The notes: generated from the letters alone by a model not told the origin. 64,000 nucleotides of DNA from Odontesthes bonariensis (GCF_027942865.1 NC_134526.1:10262284-10326283), one strand, 5' to 3'. Numbered from the stretch's first letter, positions 1 through 14,700 are shown. Program-made: numbers and translations.

Positions 1-3000
1 CTTTCCCTCTCTTTCTCTCCCTCAGACACACTCAAACACTAAATGCTGCAGCTAAACCAATGCAACACCCTGATAACACCAGACATTAATTTCATTCAAC
101 TGAGGAATTGCCAGTTGAATAACTGAATTCATTTTGGCAATTGTTTTTCTTCTCTCCAGTATCAAACAACGTGCCGCTGCACCACAAGTTGAATTCACTG
201 TTCCTGATTGCCTTTACAAAGCATTGGCAAAGGTGCAGGGAACAACTATATTTTTTTCTGTGCAGAATTGTGGCATATTTATGAGCTAAGGATTGCTGGA
301 TGACAAAATAAGAGAACGGGTTCCAGTTAGCCTTACACAACTGCTAAAAACAAACACATAAAACCCTACCCCATACCAGCTAAGCCTGGCTCAGAGAGGT
401 CAAAAACAAAAGATTGATGCCATTTTCACTTTTTCTGATTACCTTTACAGTCACATGACACTCGCAGCCTGCCAATGTAACTCTTTGTAGACCCCTACAC
501 AGATTCCAACAATTTATCAAAACAGTATCTTTCAAAAGCATTCACTGCATCTAATCATATCGATACATTTTTGGAACAGGTTGGCCAAACACCAGGATAA
601 AGGCTTCAAAGCTCTCAATAAATCAATAAGCCCTCAGCTGAGGAAATCTCTACACTGTGTAGAGTCAACAAAAAGAAATGACAGATAAACATTGTTCATA
701 TAAACAGCCTCAAATCAAGGAAACACTTGTGATATTGAAAAAAACCAAACACACACTTGTGTCACCCACTCTTTCCTCTGAGGAAAACGGCTATTCATCA
801 ACGTAAGCACTTCCTGTTAGGAAATTGAAGTGCCACCCACCATTCAAAACAATCTTACCCTGTGAACACAGAGGAGAAAGGGCACAAACACAAACAAGCA
901 ACAAGTCATATGATGCTGCAAGTAACTTCGTTGAGTTTTGATAAGATCAGACGGATGTTTATAATTGTTTAACAACAGTTACAGCGATTTCCAAAAGCTC
1001 GACACGGCCTTCGACACGTGTTTTTCTTTCAAACACACAAAATGTTTCAGGTTCTGTTCATTTCAGTTGAGTGTATTTAACTGCACTGATTCATTAAATG
1101 GAGCTTATGAGCAAGTTCAATAAAGAGGATCTTTGCCCTCTCTTCTGCCTTCATTCTCTGGATTTTGGACTTTCTATCCTACTACGCTTTCCTCCGTTCC
1201 GTTTTCCCACGCTGTCAAACTGACCTCATTCTTAATTCTATCCTCCCTACTCAGGTCTAATGATCTTTTTGCCTGCTACTGTTTGAGCAAAGTAATCTGA
1301 TTTCCAGATTAAAACTCTTTTGGTCTGTCATTCTGCCTTTTGGGCAGCCCAGCTCATCCCCATTTCCCCCTCTTCCTGAAACCTTAGAAGCATCTGCAAG
1401 CCTCCTAAGTCTGCACATCCACCTGAGTTACTGAGTTCTTAATGAAATGTCTGTAAGATGCTTTGGCCAGAAAAATAACCGTGTTTGCACTGGGCCAAAA
1501 AGCCCACAAACACCCGTTAACATCTGGCTCTTGAGTACTATGTGAAATGGCTTGTTTTAGCAGGTTTTCTGCATTTAAAAAACAGCTGGAACAACTGCTA
1601 CTACTTTGGTTTAAAACCAGTAAGAGAGACAAAACAGTCGCTCCTTTTTTCTACATCAATTTGTGACTCTCTTCGAGCGGATCATTTTAGAGTGTGGAGT
1701 GACTAATGCTCTCCACCCCCCCCCCCCTTTCTTTGCTTAATAAAGCCATTGAGAACTCAATTTGTAATTTCTCCGTCACATATCAGCTCCATAAACTCTG
1801 AGTTTCACTGCTGCTTCAACTCTGTTTTTAGAATTGATGCTCATTTGGGCAATTTTTCACTAATTTGCTTTTCCAATGGCTGTTATCAATGTTATACTGA
1901 TGGCTGTTTTTTTCTGAGATTCTGAGTTGGTAGTGTATCAAGACATCCAATATATGCTTTCAAGTACAAAAAAAAAGTGATTTATCCATAACATGCTCTA
2001 CAAACCAACAAAATATTTTTCTGGCGGAATGTTTTGGCTCAATAAAATGTCGGCTAAAATGAAAACCTGAGATCCTGAGCTTACTGGAATAGGCTTTTAA
2101 AAATTATGAATTTATTGCCTGTCTGTAACACACAAGTTATACATTTGCACTGATCTGGTTCTGCAAAAAAAATAAAACAAGCGTGCTTAAAGAGCAATAT
2201 AGAAAACATGTTTTGACTATTATCTATGATCTATTATTTGTGTATAGGTGGGTCCTAAATAAACAACTGGCCTAAATCAGTACAGTTATTGCACAGTTGA
2301 GTTAAGCGAGGGTTATAGGTGAATTTGACTGTGTAACTGGACCACTGTCCTTGTCCCAGTATACATGGACAGGAGCAGAATCAAGTTATTGACAAAGTTC
2401 TGTCCAATCCCAAATGATGTGGACTGTGAGAAAAACATTCAAGACATTCTGCCACTTCTACCTCTCTCTGTGAGAAATCATCAGACATGCTGAAATAAAG
2501 CCCAATTCACTAAACAGAAAAGTTACCTGAATGGTGATTTTGTCAGATGATGGTGCAGTTCTAAAATCAGGATTTGATTAAAGCAGAACACTAGTCTGGA
2601 AATGTTTTAAGCGACTTCCAAATGACATGGGATGATTTCATCATGATTTCTGATGCATTTGGCTGTCTCACTGAAAAAAAAGTTAAATAATCAATGAGAG
2701 CAGCTATATTTGGAATTCAGCTTTAATAATACATACGAACCCTTTACTGTTTACAAAAATAGGGAAAAAATTTGAACCTTAGAGCATGTACAGAGCACCT
2801 CAACCCATTTGAGTCTAGTTGAATGTATACATGTCAGGGTGAATTTATCACCGACTGCATTTTCTAGGCGTGTTTAGCCAAGCTTTAAGACGATTGATTT
2901 TGTATGGTTTTGAGTGGGTCAACTTGTTTGTATGCATTTCAAAGGTCCAGTTTTGGTCGGACTCACACAATAATTACTTTTTTTCTTGTGCCACGTAAAC

Positions 3001-6000
3001 ATGCTTGCTATCTGCCACTCTACACTGTTTATCAGCTATACTTTTGCCTTCTCTATCCTTCTCTGTCTCTACCCCAGCTGCTCTATGACAGAGCCTATGC
3101 ATTATCCCACCCACCCTCAGCCAAGTATTATAAATAACATCTCAGAGTTAAACTGCTGACGGAAAAAATGAAGTCCCCAACTGGCTTCTGGATTCATGTC
3201 CAGCACATATATTTGCATCGTATGGCTGGTCCATTAAAGGATATTTTTAAAGGTTAGTCAGACATTTCATCTGCTATTGACTAGGAACATCTTGTTTTTA
3301 TGTCAAATAGCAAGCCCTTGAAAAGTGTTGGCAGAGTAAAAATGAGGATGAAGCATATTAGGTTAGGGAGACCAAACATCCTCTCCTCTATGTAAACTCT
3401 ATGAATTGGCCTAACTGCGTAATTTAAACAGGCAAACAGCACAAGAGTTCAACACTGTTGTGAATCACAGCCAGATTGAAATTTGTAAGCAAATTCAGAA
3501 TTATTTTTTATTAGTATTCAAGCAGTATATTTTTCTACTTTGATTCAAAATCAGCAGCTGGACCAGTTCAGTGAAGTTTGACAAAACTCAAGCCTGACAA
3601 CACATTGGTCACGATTGGAGTTTTAATTCATCAGCAACTCGGCCTGATCTCTGGATGTGTTAAACATATGACAGTATGTCTGTCGTAGTTAATGATTGCA
3701 GAATATACAAAGTCAAAGAAATATAGGACATGGGAGACTTGTTGTCACACAGAATCACATGACAAACAAATGTGCCAGAAGCTCAAAGGCAGGGACAGAT
3801 GACTACAAGAGGGTCTTTGTGTTGTCCAACTTGCCTTGAGGTCATGTTGCTATGCTCCAGCCCACATCCCATCACGCTGTCAACATGAGGAAGATCACTC
3901 ATTAGCTCAGTGATGTGCTTGTCTGTGCACACGCACGTGTGTACTTGTTTGTCCTGTGATGACACATGACTCGTGTTTTGTATCACATTTGAATGAGGAA
4001 AAACTTTAATTAAATGTGCCTCGCAACACTAAATGAACACTAAAAAAGGAACACATTGGAAGGGTAAATCACATTATGAGCTGAACATCTCTGTCCCGCA
4101 GGCCCTTTTTTTTTTTTTTTTTTTTTTAAATCACCCACCATGTCAGCTTTTGCTTTTATTCCACCAAGCAACAGGCTTAACAAGAAACAGAGCTGACTAC
4201 TGTCACCGTGACATTGTCACATTAGCAAGATGAGCTTATTTTTAAGCTGTTACTGAAAAAATGAACCAGCACTGGGTTAATGACAAATTACGAGTCAAAC
4301 TGGGAACATAACAGAAGTTGTTAAAAGGTAGGATGTGTGTTTTTTTAATGTCTTTGTGTATAATATTTATGACTTAGGTGGATTAGAAAATCTGATTAAA
4401 GGCAAATTGTTGCATTCAGAGGAAATTGGGACACGTCGGTTGACATTGATAGATTTATGGAGGCGAGACAACTGGAGAGTGAAGAAAGATTCGCACTCTT
4501 TCAGTAAGCTCGGAAAGACATTGTGCGCACATTCACACTACAGTTACATAGACAAAATAACCAAGAGGAATAAAGGACACTGCCAGGGGTGTAGATAAAG
4601 GAATATGAAGAACCAGAGAAGCTGCTTTGCAGTGGTGGTACTCTTGGATACTCACATCCAAAGACACACTTCAGACAGTCAGGCTAAATCTAATTGTTTG
4701 AGGAGAAAAGGAGCCTACACATGTCCCCAGGTAGCCAGTTCCCCACAGTGCTGAATTGGAGGCCTGAGGATATTCAGTCCGCTGGCTGTGGTGATGGGAA
4801 ATAGCAAATAAAAGGAGAGGATCACCTCTGACTGGCATGGTTTCGACACTATCACACTGGTGATCAATGCCCCTGTGAGGGTTATTGTGTATATATTTTG
4901 AACAATGCACAAGCCAGAAATATCTTTCTTTTAGTTCTCAAAGTCTGAGACTCTCTGTCCCCGCAAAATTACATTTCCTCTCAACCACTTCTTAAAGGAA
5001 GAAAATCAGTTTCCAAGGTCCATATAAATTTGAAAACAAATCACATCAGATTATTTTGGTGCTGATGGAAACATTTGCTAAAAATATCATTTTTCAGTCA
5101 ATTTGCTTACTTGCGATGTTTTCAAGACTTCCAGAAATGTAGTACTCATACTCTAAAAGTGTATGAGATGTCTGTGTGTTCAAATTTGCTTGACATACAG
5201 TTTGGCAGCTTCTGTTTTAAAGTGATTATATAGAAGAAAGCAGAAAAGGGAAAGAAATCCCAATCACATGGGAAGAATTTCATATATTGGATTATAATGT
5301 AAAGATATTTTTACTCAGATTCTTTCTGACTGGGAAAAAACAGCAAAAGTTGGTAGCCTATTAATAAAAACAAGTTTTATTTTTTTCATAGGCCTGTAGA
5401 TGTCTGCTATAAATGTTCAAGGCTTTCAAACTCTCAATGTAATGATAATCCTCTGAAAGAAGATGAGGGCTGACTATTGTAAATCGCTGAAAGGCAATTT
5501 ATAAAGACTAAGAAACAAGAAGTCGTCATACTACTGAAATTACTGAGATTGTTTTGTCATTTCAGCCACGGGCCACGTGCAATAAATGTATGACAATACT
5601 TTTCTAAGTTCTAATTTCTCACATGTATATATGTGCAGTGCTCACATTTATAATATGCCACACGTCTATGTTTACAGCCCTGTCTGTCGTCTTTTAATTT
5701 GTATATAGTCTCTTTTTTTTTGATAAGTGCATGCCTTATTTAGTTATTTCATTATTTATTACATGTTTGCACTTGGAGGAGAACTGTGCCCCAATTTTGT
5801 TGTGCTTGTGTACACTGTACAACCGTGCAATGACAATTAAGTCTCTTCACTTAACTTAACATTACACCTGTCGCTGTAGTGGACCAGTTGTAGACATCCA
5901 GTCTAATCTGTCAAATCAAAGAAACACATAAATGGTGTGTGATGACAATATCCAGTCACCAAAATCTTGGATATGTAAATATGTATGTCCATGTGATGGC

Positions 6001-7913
6001 TGGGCTTGTTCACAACATACCACAGAATGAGAGACAGTTTCTTTACAGTCTGCAGAATTACATGAAAATCAAATTCCATGCTCAAATAAAATCAGCAAAA
6101 ACAAACCCATTAGGAAGCATTTATTTTTAGTGGTCTGAAGATAGTCATTAGAATATTTCAAATGAGCAGCAGACAGACAGGAGGGGGATTTAAGTACTCC
6201 AAACAAAATATTTTTCTTTGTGAATCCATCTTCACAAAAAGTGCAAAATGATCCACTTTAAGAGACATATTTTTCCTCAATAACAAAAGCAAACAATCAC
6301 AAGTCAATTGCTCATTAATGGTAGACATAAAAGCAGCAATATGAGTTCTGTTTTTGTATTTGCCTGTGCAGGTTTATCAGTGATGGCTGAAAATGTTGAT
6401 ATTCCAAGATCTGACTTGCTTTCGAAGTACAGTTTAAAGCAGCACAAGCAACTATACCTATAGGAGTGTTGTGCCAGTCAGGGTGATGTAGTGTGTGCCG
6501 TGTAAACCACCAGCCATTTATTGATGTGTCAGTCAGGTGTGTATGGGAATGTAACACCACTCCACTACATGCCCCCTTCTGATGTCATAACAGTGCGTCA
6601 TCATAACAGCATGAGAGAATACAAGTCCACTGAGATGGAAATGAAAAAAATATATAAACAAAAAGCTCTGAAATTAATAGAGTGCTAAGGATACACTTCA
6701 AAGGATATAAAAATGTTTAACATTTTTCTGTGACAATACACTCATTGCAGCACCTTTGCTTTGTTTCTTCTTCTTCTAAGTTAACCACTTCTTTAATGAT
6801 ACTCACGGCTTGCACAATCTTTTATTTCTGACTGGAGCTTTGATTCAAGAAGGCTGAACGAAGCAGCAGTAGTCAGCATGAAGGGAAATTTATCAAATAT
6901 ACTCCAAATGTCAGAACTCTGCCAGATTGCACTATGCACTCCGTAAAATAACCCTGTATGTCATCAGTTGGCCTTCTGTAATACGATTTCTACATCAAGA
7001 CTTTAGCATAATGCTTCTCTCTTTGAAAAACCTGATGCAGAAGTACAAAAACTAGTTCTTGTAACAGAGAGGGCTTGCTTCACTGGTGCTGACGTGCAAC
7101 ATTGATGGCCTTTTGCAACCCCGTGAGAGCATTTTCAAAAGGTTTATGACATTTAGAAGAAAAACTGCAATATCTTTCCAGTCCATAGGTGTCATCTGAA
7201 TAGCCCCAGATCTCAAAGCACAAACAGAATAAAAAAACTGATTCATTCCAATTATGCAATGTTATGATTTCTTATTATCTCATCCAAACAGCATCTGCTT
7301 TTCACTAACAGGTACCATAGCCTATCTTTCTCCCTCAATTATGATGCACAAATATACATGTACTAGGCAAAAAGACCACTGATGCCTTTGCAGACAGAGA
7401 GGCACCGCGACACATCGAGAGAAGGCGGGCAGGTAATTGTCAGGATCATTTGGTTGAGTTTTGGATATAAGAAGTTTGGTTTTCTGTGGTGATGAGGAGC
7501 TGTTGGAGAAGGAGCTGACCCTGAAACTACAGCAGCTCAATGGCGCTGCTTCATCAACAAGTCTGGTTCAAGAAGAGGGCTAGCCTATTTGACTCAGGGG
7601 GTCTGAATGTTTTTGTAACAAGGCACACCATCTAAGAAAACAAGCATGCCTCCTGCAGTCCTCTACAGTTGGACTCACTGAGTTTCTTAGTCTGAGTGTT
7701 ACCTCATGAACTAAAGCTGGCGTGCCAGACTGAACCCCAAAAGATAAACCCTGTTCAGCCATTGTTAGATTAGCCAGGGTACTTCTTTGTTCCCCCCAGC
7801 TCACATTATCCACCTATCTGGACAACTTAAAGCAAGTTGGATGCACTTCACTTTGATGTTTGTTACAGCAAATGATTTTAATGTATACAGCAGGTAGAAA
7901 CCCAGCGTGTACA
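1..7913. other. Non-coding stretch, possible distal intron of an upstream gene
   Basis: No reading frame here resembles a known protein, and none is joined by plausible splice sites. The sequence is AT-rich with short homopolymers, including a 12-base C tract at 1716-1727 and a T tract near 4105-4127. If the minus-strand first exon near 23.4 kb belongs to stat5, this would be part of its first intron; otherwise it is intergenic. Confidence 0.5.
5760..5855 (+). repeat. Probable 3' end of a fish LINE-type retroelement
   Basis: The segment has the run-up ATTTTGTTGTGCTTGTG, a short GTACAC/GTACAA stretch and then GTGCAATGACAATTAAG. It resembles the widely dispersed 3' tail (GCAATGACAATAAAG) at the ends of many fish non-LTR element copies. 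No reverse-transcriptase frame is visible upstream, so this would be a 5'-truncated relic. The family name cannot be fixed from this piece alone. Confidence 0.4.
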
Positions 7914-8780
7914 TTAAAGGGATAATCTGGAGTAAAATGCACTTTAGGTCGATTTACGGGATGTTGGGAGTACATACGTTGAGTTGACATCAAAATCATT
8001 TAATTCTGATGTGTTTTGAGAATTTTGATTTGACCGTTTTCAGCCAAAAGTCATTAGCCTGGAGGAGAGTGGGAAAGTGAAATGAAGTTGTATGCAACAG
8101 CAAAGCCTAGCTTACTAACAGGTTGGAATTTTATAAAATGTCACGTGACCTTACGTCTCGCGTGACCTAGCCTCCTGTTTACGGAAGACGTCTTTTGCGT
8201 GACTGGAGTGACCATCACAGAAGAAGGAGAGGTGTGTGAGCAGATTGTTGAACAAACAGCGGAGCAAACTTTTGGAGTTATGGTGCGTGTTTGTTCCTAT
8301 CCTGGCTTTCGAAAGAAATACTGGACTATGTTTGTAAAAAAAAACGGCAACGAAATTGTGAATTTCCAGAGCGTGTTACTCCACACTCGGCTCTACTATA
8401 CGGACTTTACGCTGAAGATGCCAGCTGCAGCAGGAGCATTTCCGGAAAGATACTGGCTTGATTAAATTCATTCTGGACTCTCTATCCGACCACATGAAGA
8501 CCTCGGGACACTTCTGTTTGGATTTAGGGACCCTCTACTCACTACCACGTAAGTGTTATGTTGTTTGGAGCTGTAGAAGAGGTGTAAAAATAGCGTTTTG
8601 TAGCGGCGATACCATATGCCCCACTCTCCTCCAGGCTAACGACTTTTGGCTGAAAACGGTCAAATCAAAATTCTAAAAAACACATCAGAATTAAATGATT
8701 TTGATGTCAACTCAACGTATGTACTCCCAACATCCCGTAAATTGACCTAAAGTGCATTTTACTCCTGATTATCCCTTTAA
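7914..8780. mobile_element. Non-autonomous Kolobok/T2-like DNA element with long inverted repeats
   Basis: TTAA lies at both edges (7914-7917 and 8777-8780). The left arm begins AGGGATAATC and runs about 165 bases to about 8083. The right arm (about 8617-8776) is its reverse complement with only a handful of mismatches and one small indel. TTAA target duplications with ends of the type TTAAAGGRR are known from the T2/Kolobok group, and Kolobok proteins carry a THAP domain. The middle holds a short plus-strand frame from 8281 starting MVRVCSYPG, reminiscent of a THAP start, but the rest of the zinc-binding set is absent. No transposase remains. piggyBac also targets TTAA but normally has shorter ends beginning CCC. 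Confidence 0.75.
8140..8149. promoter_or_regulatory. CACGTG palindrome (CLEAR/USF-type) inside the transposon
   Basis: GTCACGTGAC is an exact 10-base palindrome matching the consensus bound by TFEB/TFE3 and USF family bHLH-zip factors. It lies in the unique middle of the TTAA-flanked element, just inside the left arm. Activity is not shown by sequence alone. Confidence 0.4.
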
Positions 8781-11700
8781 CCAGTTGGGTTTGTTTGCCA
8801 GAAAGCAACAGATGCAGAAGGGAACAGGTGATGCAATCTCTCAGCTGGGCTCAGCGACATTATCACCCCCTTCTCAAGTGGTTTCATACTGCAGTTAACC
8901 CTACAGCCTTTCTAGTAAAGACACAGCAACATTTTGTGTCAGAATGGATGTTCAAATATTTTCATTTTATTTTTGTTTTGTAGAAAAATTACTAAGAGAA
9001 AACTTAAAGAAACAGGACTTATTTACCATTCAGCAAAGGACAAAATAGCAGAAGTGTTATCAATGAATATCAATATAATCCAAGTTATTCATATAAAAGC
9101 TGATGTTATGAAAATGAAGAGTAAATGCTCAACTCCTGTAAACCTCAGAGATTATGGGAGATGGGCATTTAGCCACTTTTAGTGTTTGGTATATTATGAT
9201 ATTGTCAATTATATACACTGTTATTATTAAAACCTAGAAGGCAGATATAAATTCTGTTCACACTGTGCATTAACATAATAATCTGACCCAATTGATCTGG
9301 GTGACTGATTTGAATCCTGTGAACAGAACTGAGCAGAAGAACAGACGTCACTAAATAAATATAGATATATCTTGTATATAAAAAGACAAATTTCTTTATG
9401 TGTCTTATCTGCCTCTGCCTCTTCCACAACAGTAACAGCCTTGTGAGCCTCATTTCTCTCTTCTGAGGGTGGATTTTAGTCTGTCACAATTCTGCATTTG
9501 TGCAGTGAAGTCTCTGTTTTTGTTAATAGGTGTCTACACTTATTATATCGGTGCATCCATGCATCCTGGTCTCAACTGTAGAGACCCAGTGGATGGCATT
9601 ATATAATCACAGGCCCGTGAAGGGGATTGGGGAACACACCCTCCAGCTCAAGTTAGAGTAAGCAGGAAAACCAACTTGTTGAAGTGGAGCCACTTCTGAA
9701 GCAGAACCCTGCAGCCAGAAAACCACTGAGCTGAGGCAGAGAGCAGAGGGGATCAGCTAGGCAGCTGATATGAAGCAGAGAAGTGTTAGTTTAGTCATAA
9801 AATAGACATCAGTCATAAGCCCAGACCTTGATCCCCTACATCACACATACCTGTTCAATTATTCAGTCCAGTACAGTGAAGACAAAGGACAGCGTTGTTG
9901 TCCACAGCTATTATCAAATGATCAAAAATGTATGAGAACCGAAAACAGAACCTATGACATAGGCTAGCTGTTGTGATTAACTTTAAGAGGGATTAGTTTC
10001 TTGATTCAACTAATTTCAAATCTTCTTTGCATTTAGTTTCGTCACAAAAAGACAGAAAACACTTTTACTGCACATGTTCACAAACTACAATTATCCTTTT
10101 AAGGAAAATTAAACTCATTGACGCAGACACATCTCCGCTTATATCTTTGTATAAGACAAGCTTTTTAAAGAATTTAAACTAAATTCAATTAAGAAAAGGA
10201 AAGAATGAAAACAAGAGGCGACAAATTACATTATGATGTCAAATATGGTTCATGTGCAATGAATACATCTGGCGTCCTGTTGTTGGACAAAATCTTTTTT
10301 TCAGTTTGCTTGTCTTTCAATTGTGAGCTTGCAGCAGCCATTTCTAAAGTAGGCTATTGACCAGCATTGTTAACAATTTTCATTTAATAAATGACCAGCG
10401 AAACAGCTCTTCTGGCTGACCACCACACGGTGGAAATGCAGGAAACATAACGTTTATTGTTTAGAAAGAAAAACCCTGTCCAGAAATAAGCACTTTGCAA
10501 GGAGCTTAACCTTAAGCTCTTAAATTGGAAACAAAGACAGTGCAGCAGATCCAGATGACTGAATTCAGTGGTCCATGCGTTAGCTGAGGCCATTTGGCAT
10601 ATTTGTTACAATGTCCCATCCTGTAGGACTCTTTCTAACACTGACCTCTACCAGGATTATGCTTTTCAACCCCAACTACTGTTTAATTTCCAAATTAATG
10701 CAACAGGGCAAATATTTCAGTCTGTAAGTGTAACAGATAACTACTTTAATTAAGTGGAATTTGTGGAATGCTAGCTAATTTTTATTACATTAATTTAGAT
10801 TGATAGTAATGTAACCTATTAAATAAACACTGAAAGACAAACAAAAATACAACTAAATCCTAAGCATTATGCCAGGTCACAACTATGAGTCTCCAACGAC
10901 TGAAATGATTCATCTCAGCTCGAGGAACAGTGTTGGACTTGAGTATGGGAACTATTGCTCAGAGTAAGGACCAGCAACAGGGGCCCCTGCCACCAGTTGT
11001 TGTTGTAGGCCTGCTACAGGGGCCCGTCAAGAGAAGAAGAAGCTAAGTGAGTGTCTTACACAGAAAAAAACTCCAAGGCAGGGTTCACATAAATACGAGT
11101 TTCAGGCAACAATGTTCTTGCTTCACTTTTACTTTGAATGAGTTTCAGGGTACACTGTCTCACTTTACAAGCAGAGTTTGAGGAGGGAAGTTGAGGTTTT
11201 TTTTCAAGATGTAGAGGAGAAGCTAGCCAATCTTATCACCTGACAAATCATTTATTGGATGTCACGTCTGACTGTCGCTACCATTCCAAATGTCAGTCTC
11301 ACCCACAGTTAAATTGTACAGTTCTGCTTTTTTTCCAGATCTCATGTGTGCACACAGAAAAGCCTACACTTCAGTTCTTTGGAAAATGTGCTGGTTATAT
11401 TCACATATCCACAGCAAAACATTAAGCTACTGGCCTTGTATGAAACACAAACAGTGAATTTATGTTAAGAGTTGAGCACTAAAAAACTGCACAGTATGTA
11501 TAATGGACAAATCAACTCTTCAAAGACTAGAGCAAGATATATTTTTCTCATTGCTAATAGCTTCTGGTTTAAAAAAAAAGGCTTATTATATTCAGATAAA
11601 GTAAAGGAAAAAAGGTGAGAGTAAATATGCAGATATGTGTTCAATATTCATGCCTGAGATTTATGGAAGATGATCATGATCGCATCCAGGTCGATTCCCC

Positions 11701-14700
11701 GGACAGGATCTGTAGGAGGGGATGTTGTGCTGTGATGAGCTCTGATGAGATCCCACGTGAGGGTGTTGTTTACTTATTCCTGTGACACGGTCAATAAAGA
11801 GGCCCTGCCATAAACAGACTGAACTTACAGAATGCTGAAACACTGAGGCAGGCCTGTCAGAAGCTACTCTCTGAAGACAAAATACTTTTTCTTTTTTGTA
11901 AGTATGTGTGCACCTTAGTCAGCGGGACTGAGAGCTGAGTATTTTCTTTATGGAAAATTAGAAGCTCCTGTGGGATTGTAGATTGTGCCATCTCTGTATT
12001 AAGACTGTATTACCACAACATGTGTTTCTTAATCATTCACTGTCGTTCCTGCATTTGCTGGTTTGCCTAATTTTTCCTTCACCAGTTATTGATTTAATCT
12101 GCTTTCTTTCTTTCTAATTAGCAACCTCAACAGCACCCTGAGTGTCCTACTTCCATAGTGAATTTTATATTATTGACTATTCTCCTTTAGTTCAGATCAA
12201 GGTTGGATTTTGTAGAGTTTAAGAAAAAATACACATCTTTTCTTTAACCCAGTAAAAGCCAATAACATCTCAATACTGCCTCGTAATTTAGACCAATTTT
12301 TTTTAATGTTGCAGAGCACAAAGTGACCTACTGTACATATCTGTTCACAGCACTCTATCTCTACTTTTTCTAAAAGAGCTCTGTACAATGAATTTTGCAT
12401 GAGAAAAACTATAGATACCAATTTCTATTTTTCAAGACAAGGTCACCATACATCAAAGGCAAAAAAAAAAAAAAAAAAAGAGGGCAGATTTCAGGGCAGG
12501 GCTTCCCTACCCTATGGAGCTAATAGGAACTGCTCAAACATGTGATACAAACATAAGCTATATACTCTCTTTGCTGTGAGAGTGAAAGACAAATCTTTAT
12601 TGATCTACCAGCTGTCAAAATACAATATCAGTGCCTTTCCATTGACACAGGTCAGCCGATAGTCTGTCCAATCGCTCTAATGTTGACTCCTTTCAAAGGT
12701 TTATTTCTTTTTAACTGAATAACTTTACTGTATTATTGTCAGAGAGTCCAACCCGACCAACTGAGTAACCAAGAGTCTGCATATGTAAGAGGATCTTGCT
12801 GCATACCCCTGGCTGGTGTGAACTTTGCCTTCCTGCTGTGTGGGGAGATAGGAGGAGACAACTATTGCACTGCATGAGCTCAGTATGCATGAGGAGAATG
12901 AAAGAATTCATGCAGTCAAATCAATACTTTTTATCAGATTTCAAAAAAGTGTGGCTGAACTGGTTAGAGACAGTCACATAGGATTTTAAAAGAACTGTTA
13001 TATATTACTGTGACATATTCTATAGTCACTCAACATACATGTATGTTAAAATACCCTTATTTTGGCAACTTTTATGGATTGATATTCTCATCTATTTCCC
13101 TGTACAGTAGCTGTGAGGCACATTATGTTGCAAGACTGGCATTATTGAGCAGTATGTTTTTGTGTATGGAAAGGGGACGTTAGCTGAAAAGGTAAATATG
13201 GGATATATGTTGTTTCAACATCTTTAAACTAGTCTAAAGTCATCAGTGACACATCTGAATAAAAGAGTGCAGTACAGGTTTTTTCTTGGATCTTACTTTA
13301 AATGTGTTGTCAATTAATGTTTGTCTTTTATTTCCCTTCATCTGTAAACACCAATGCATGCAACTTTTGTAAGCTCTGCCCTTTGATCTTTCCTGCTTGT
13401 CATGTGTCAGAGGTCAGATGGCTGCAGCTTCTCAAACACAGTATCCAGTCCGTTACCAGAGCTCTTGACCCATCCCCCACTGCACTGTTGCTCCCCTTAG
13501 CGTGCTCCCCACCCTCCAACTTTCATGGCAAGCCCAGGGCTGTCAGTAAAAGGTCAACTCCACCTTTACCCTACAGAGGTCTTTGCCCCACAGCACCAGC
13601 ACCATTTCAAGACAGAAAGGGATCATTTATAGCACTAACAGACCATTGTGCCAGAGCCTGTATTTCTTTATTTATTTCCCTTTACATACATCTACTTAAT
13701 GCAGAACTCAGGTAGAAGCATTATTTAAAAGTATAACAGTTAGGGCACAACAAATTATCTAATTTTAAAGTTGAATGTTCAAGGATGCATCTCATTTAAC
13801 CACTTTAGGAAGGCTTTATGATTCAAAAAGCTGAAATGAGACCACCCATGTAGCTGGCGTCCAACAAGTCAATTAGTCTTTCATTTCCGTCACAGGCCTT
13901 TCAGAAATTTCAGACATTTAACGAAAAGTTTTCAGTTTTGAAACAGACATGCTAGATGGTTAAATTATCTGTAATGAACAGAACAATTAACAGCTGCTTG
14001 AGGATAAGAGTATATACTTTACAGAACCCTAGGGTCCTGAAGGACAAGCATGTGGCTCATTCATTCATCCTAACCTATCAAATTACTGATTACCTGTCAT
14101 GTATGGTACTCGAGCAGTTACTTACTCTTTGATTAAAACCCACACTTAAGGACAATTATAGTGAGTTTATTGCATTTAACACACTTTATTCTGTACTCAG
14201 GTGACTTATTCATGTATTCTTGTGACAAAGCTATGGCCGTGGATTGAGTTTAAAGCTGAGACAGTTGTTCTCCAAGAGTAGCATAAACAAAAAGAAGTTA
14301 AAGAGATGCTGTGTTAGTATTCATGCTGAAATACTGAATTCAACTGACTGAACTGCGGTGGCCTCTAGTACATAACCAGATTGAATCATTTCACTTTTAA
14401 GACTAATTTTACTTTTGAGACTAATTACATAATTTGAACTTTTCCCTTCACTATGATCAGCTGCAGTGTGTGGGAGAGCTGCTTATGAACATACTTTACA
14501 AACAGAAACATAGGATAGAGCTCTCATCTCTGCCTTATTTGTAAGTGATTACTAGAGTGGCACAGAGATAATCTGGATAAACTGAGGATGGACACTGAGG
14601 TAATAGGGTGCCACAGCTAGCTGCTTGCCATCATCAACCTTTTTTTTTATCTAATTTAATGCAAACTATTGTCATATAATGTAGTTTCTTTGTGGCTGAA

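Noticed and set aside
7459-7583. Short coiled-coil-like frame with ELLEKELTLKLQQLNGAAS
   Set aside because: It looks coding for about 30 residues but is bounded by stops with no clear splice sites or partner exons. It could be a pseudogene scrap; not enough to call.
10975-11030. CAGGGGCCCCTG and CAGGGGCCCG as possible hAT ends
   Set aside because: No 8-base target duplication could be found around them, and the orientation is inconsistent.
13302-13715. 137-codon plus-strand frame
   Set aside because: No domain, signal or splice context; no support beyond length.
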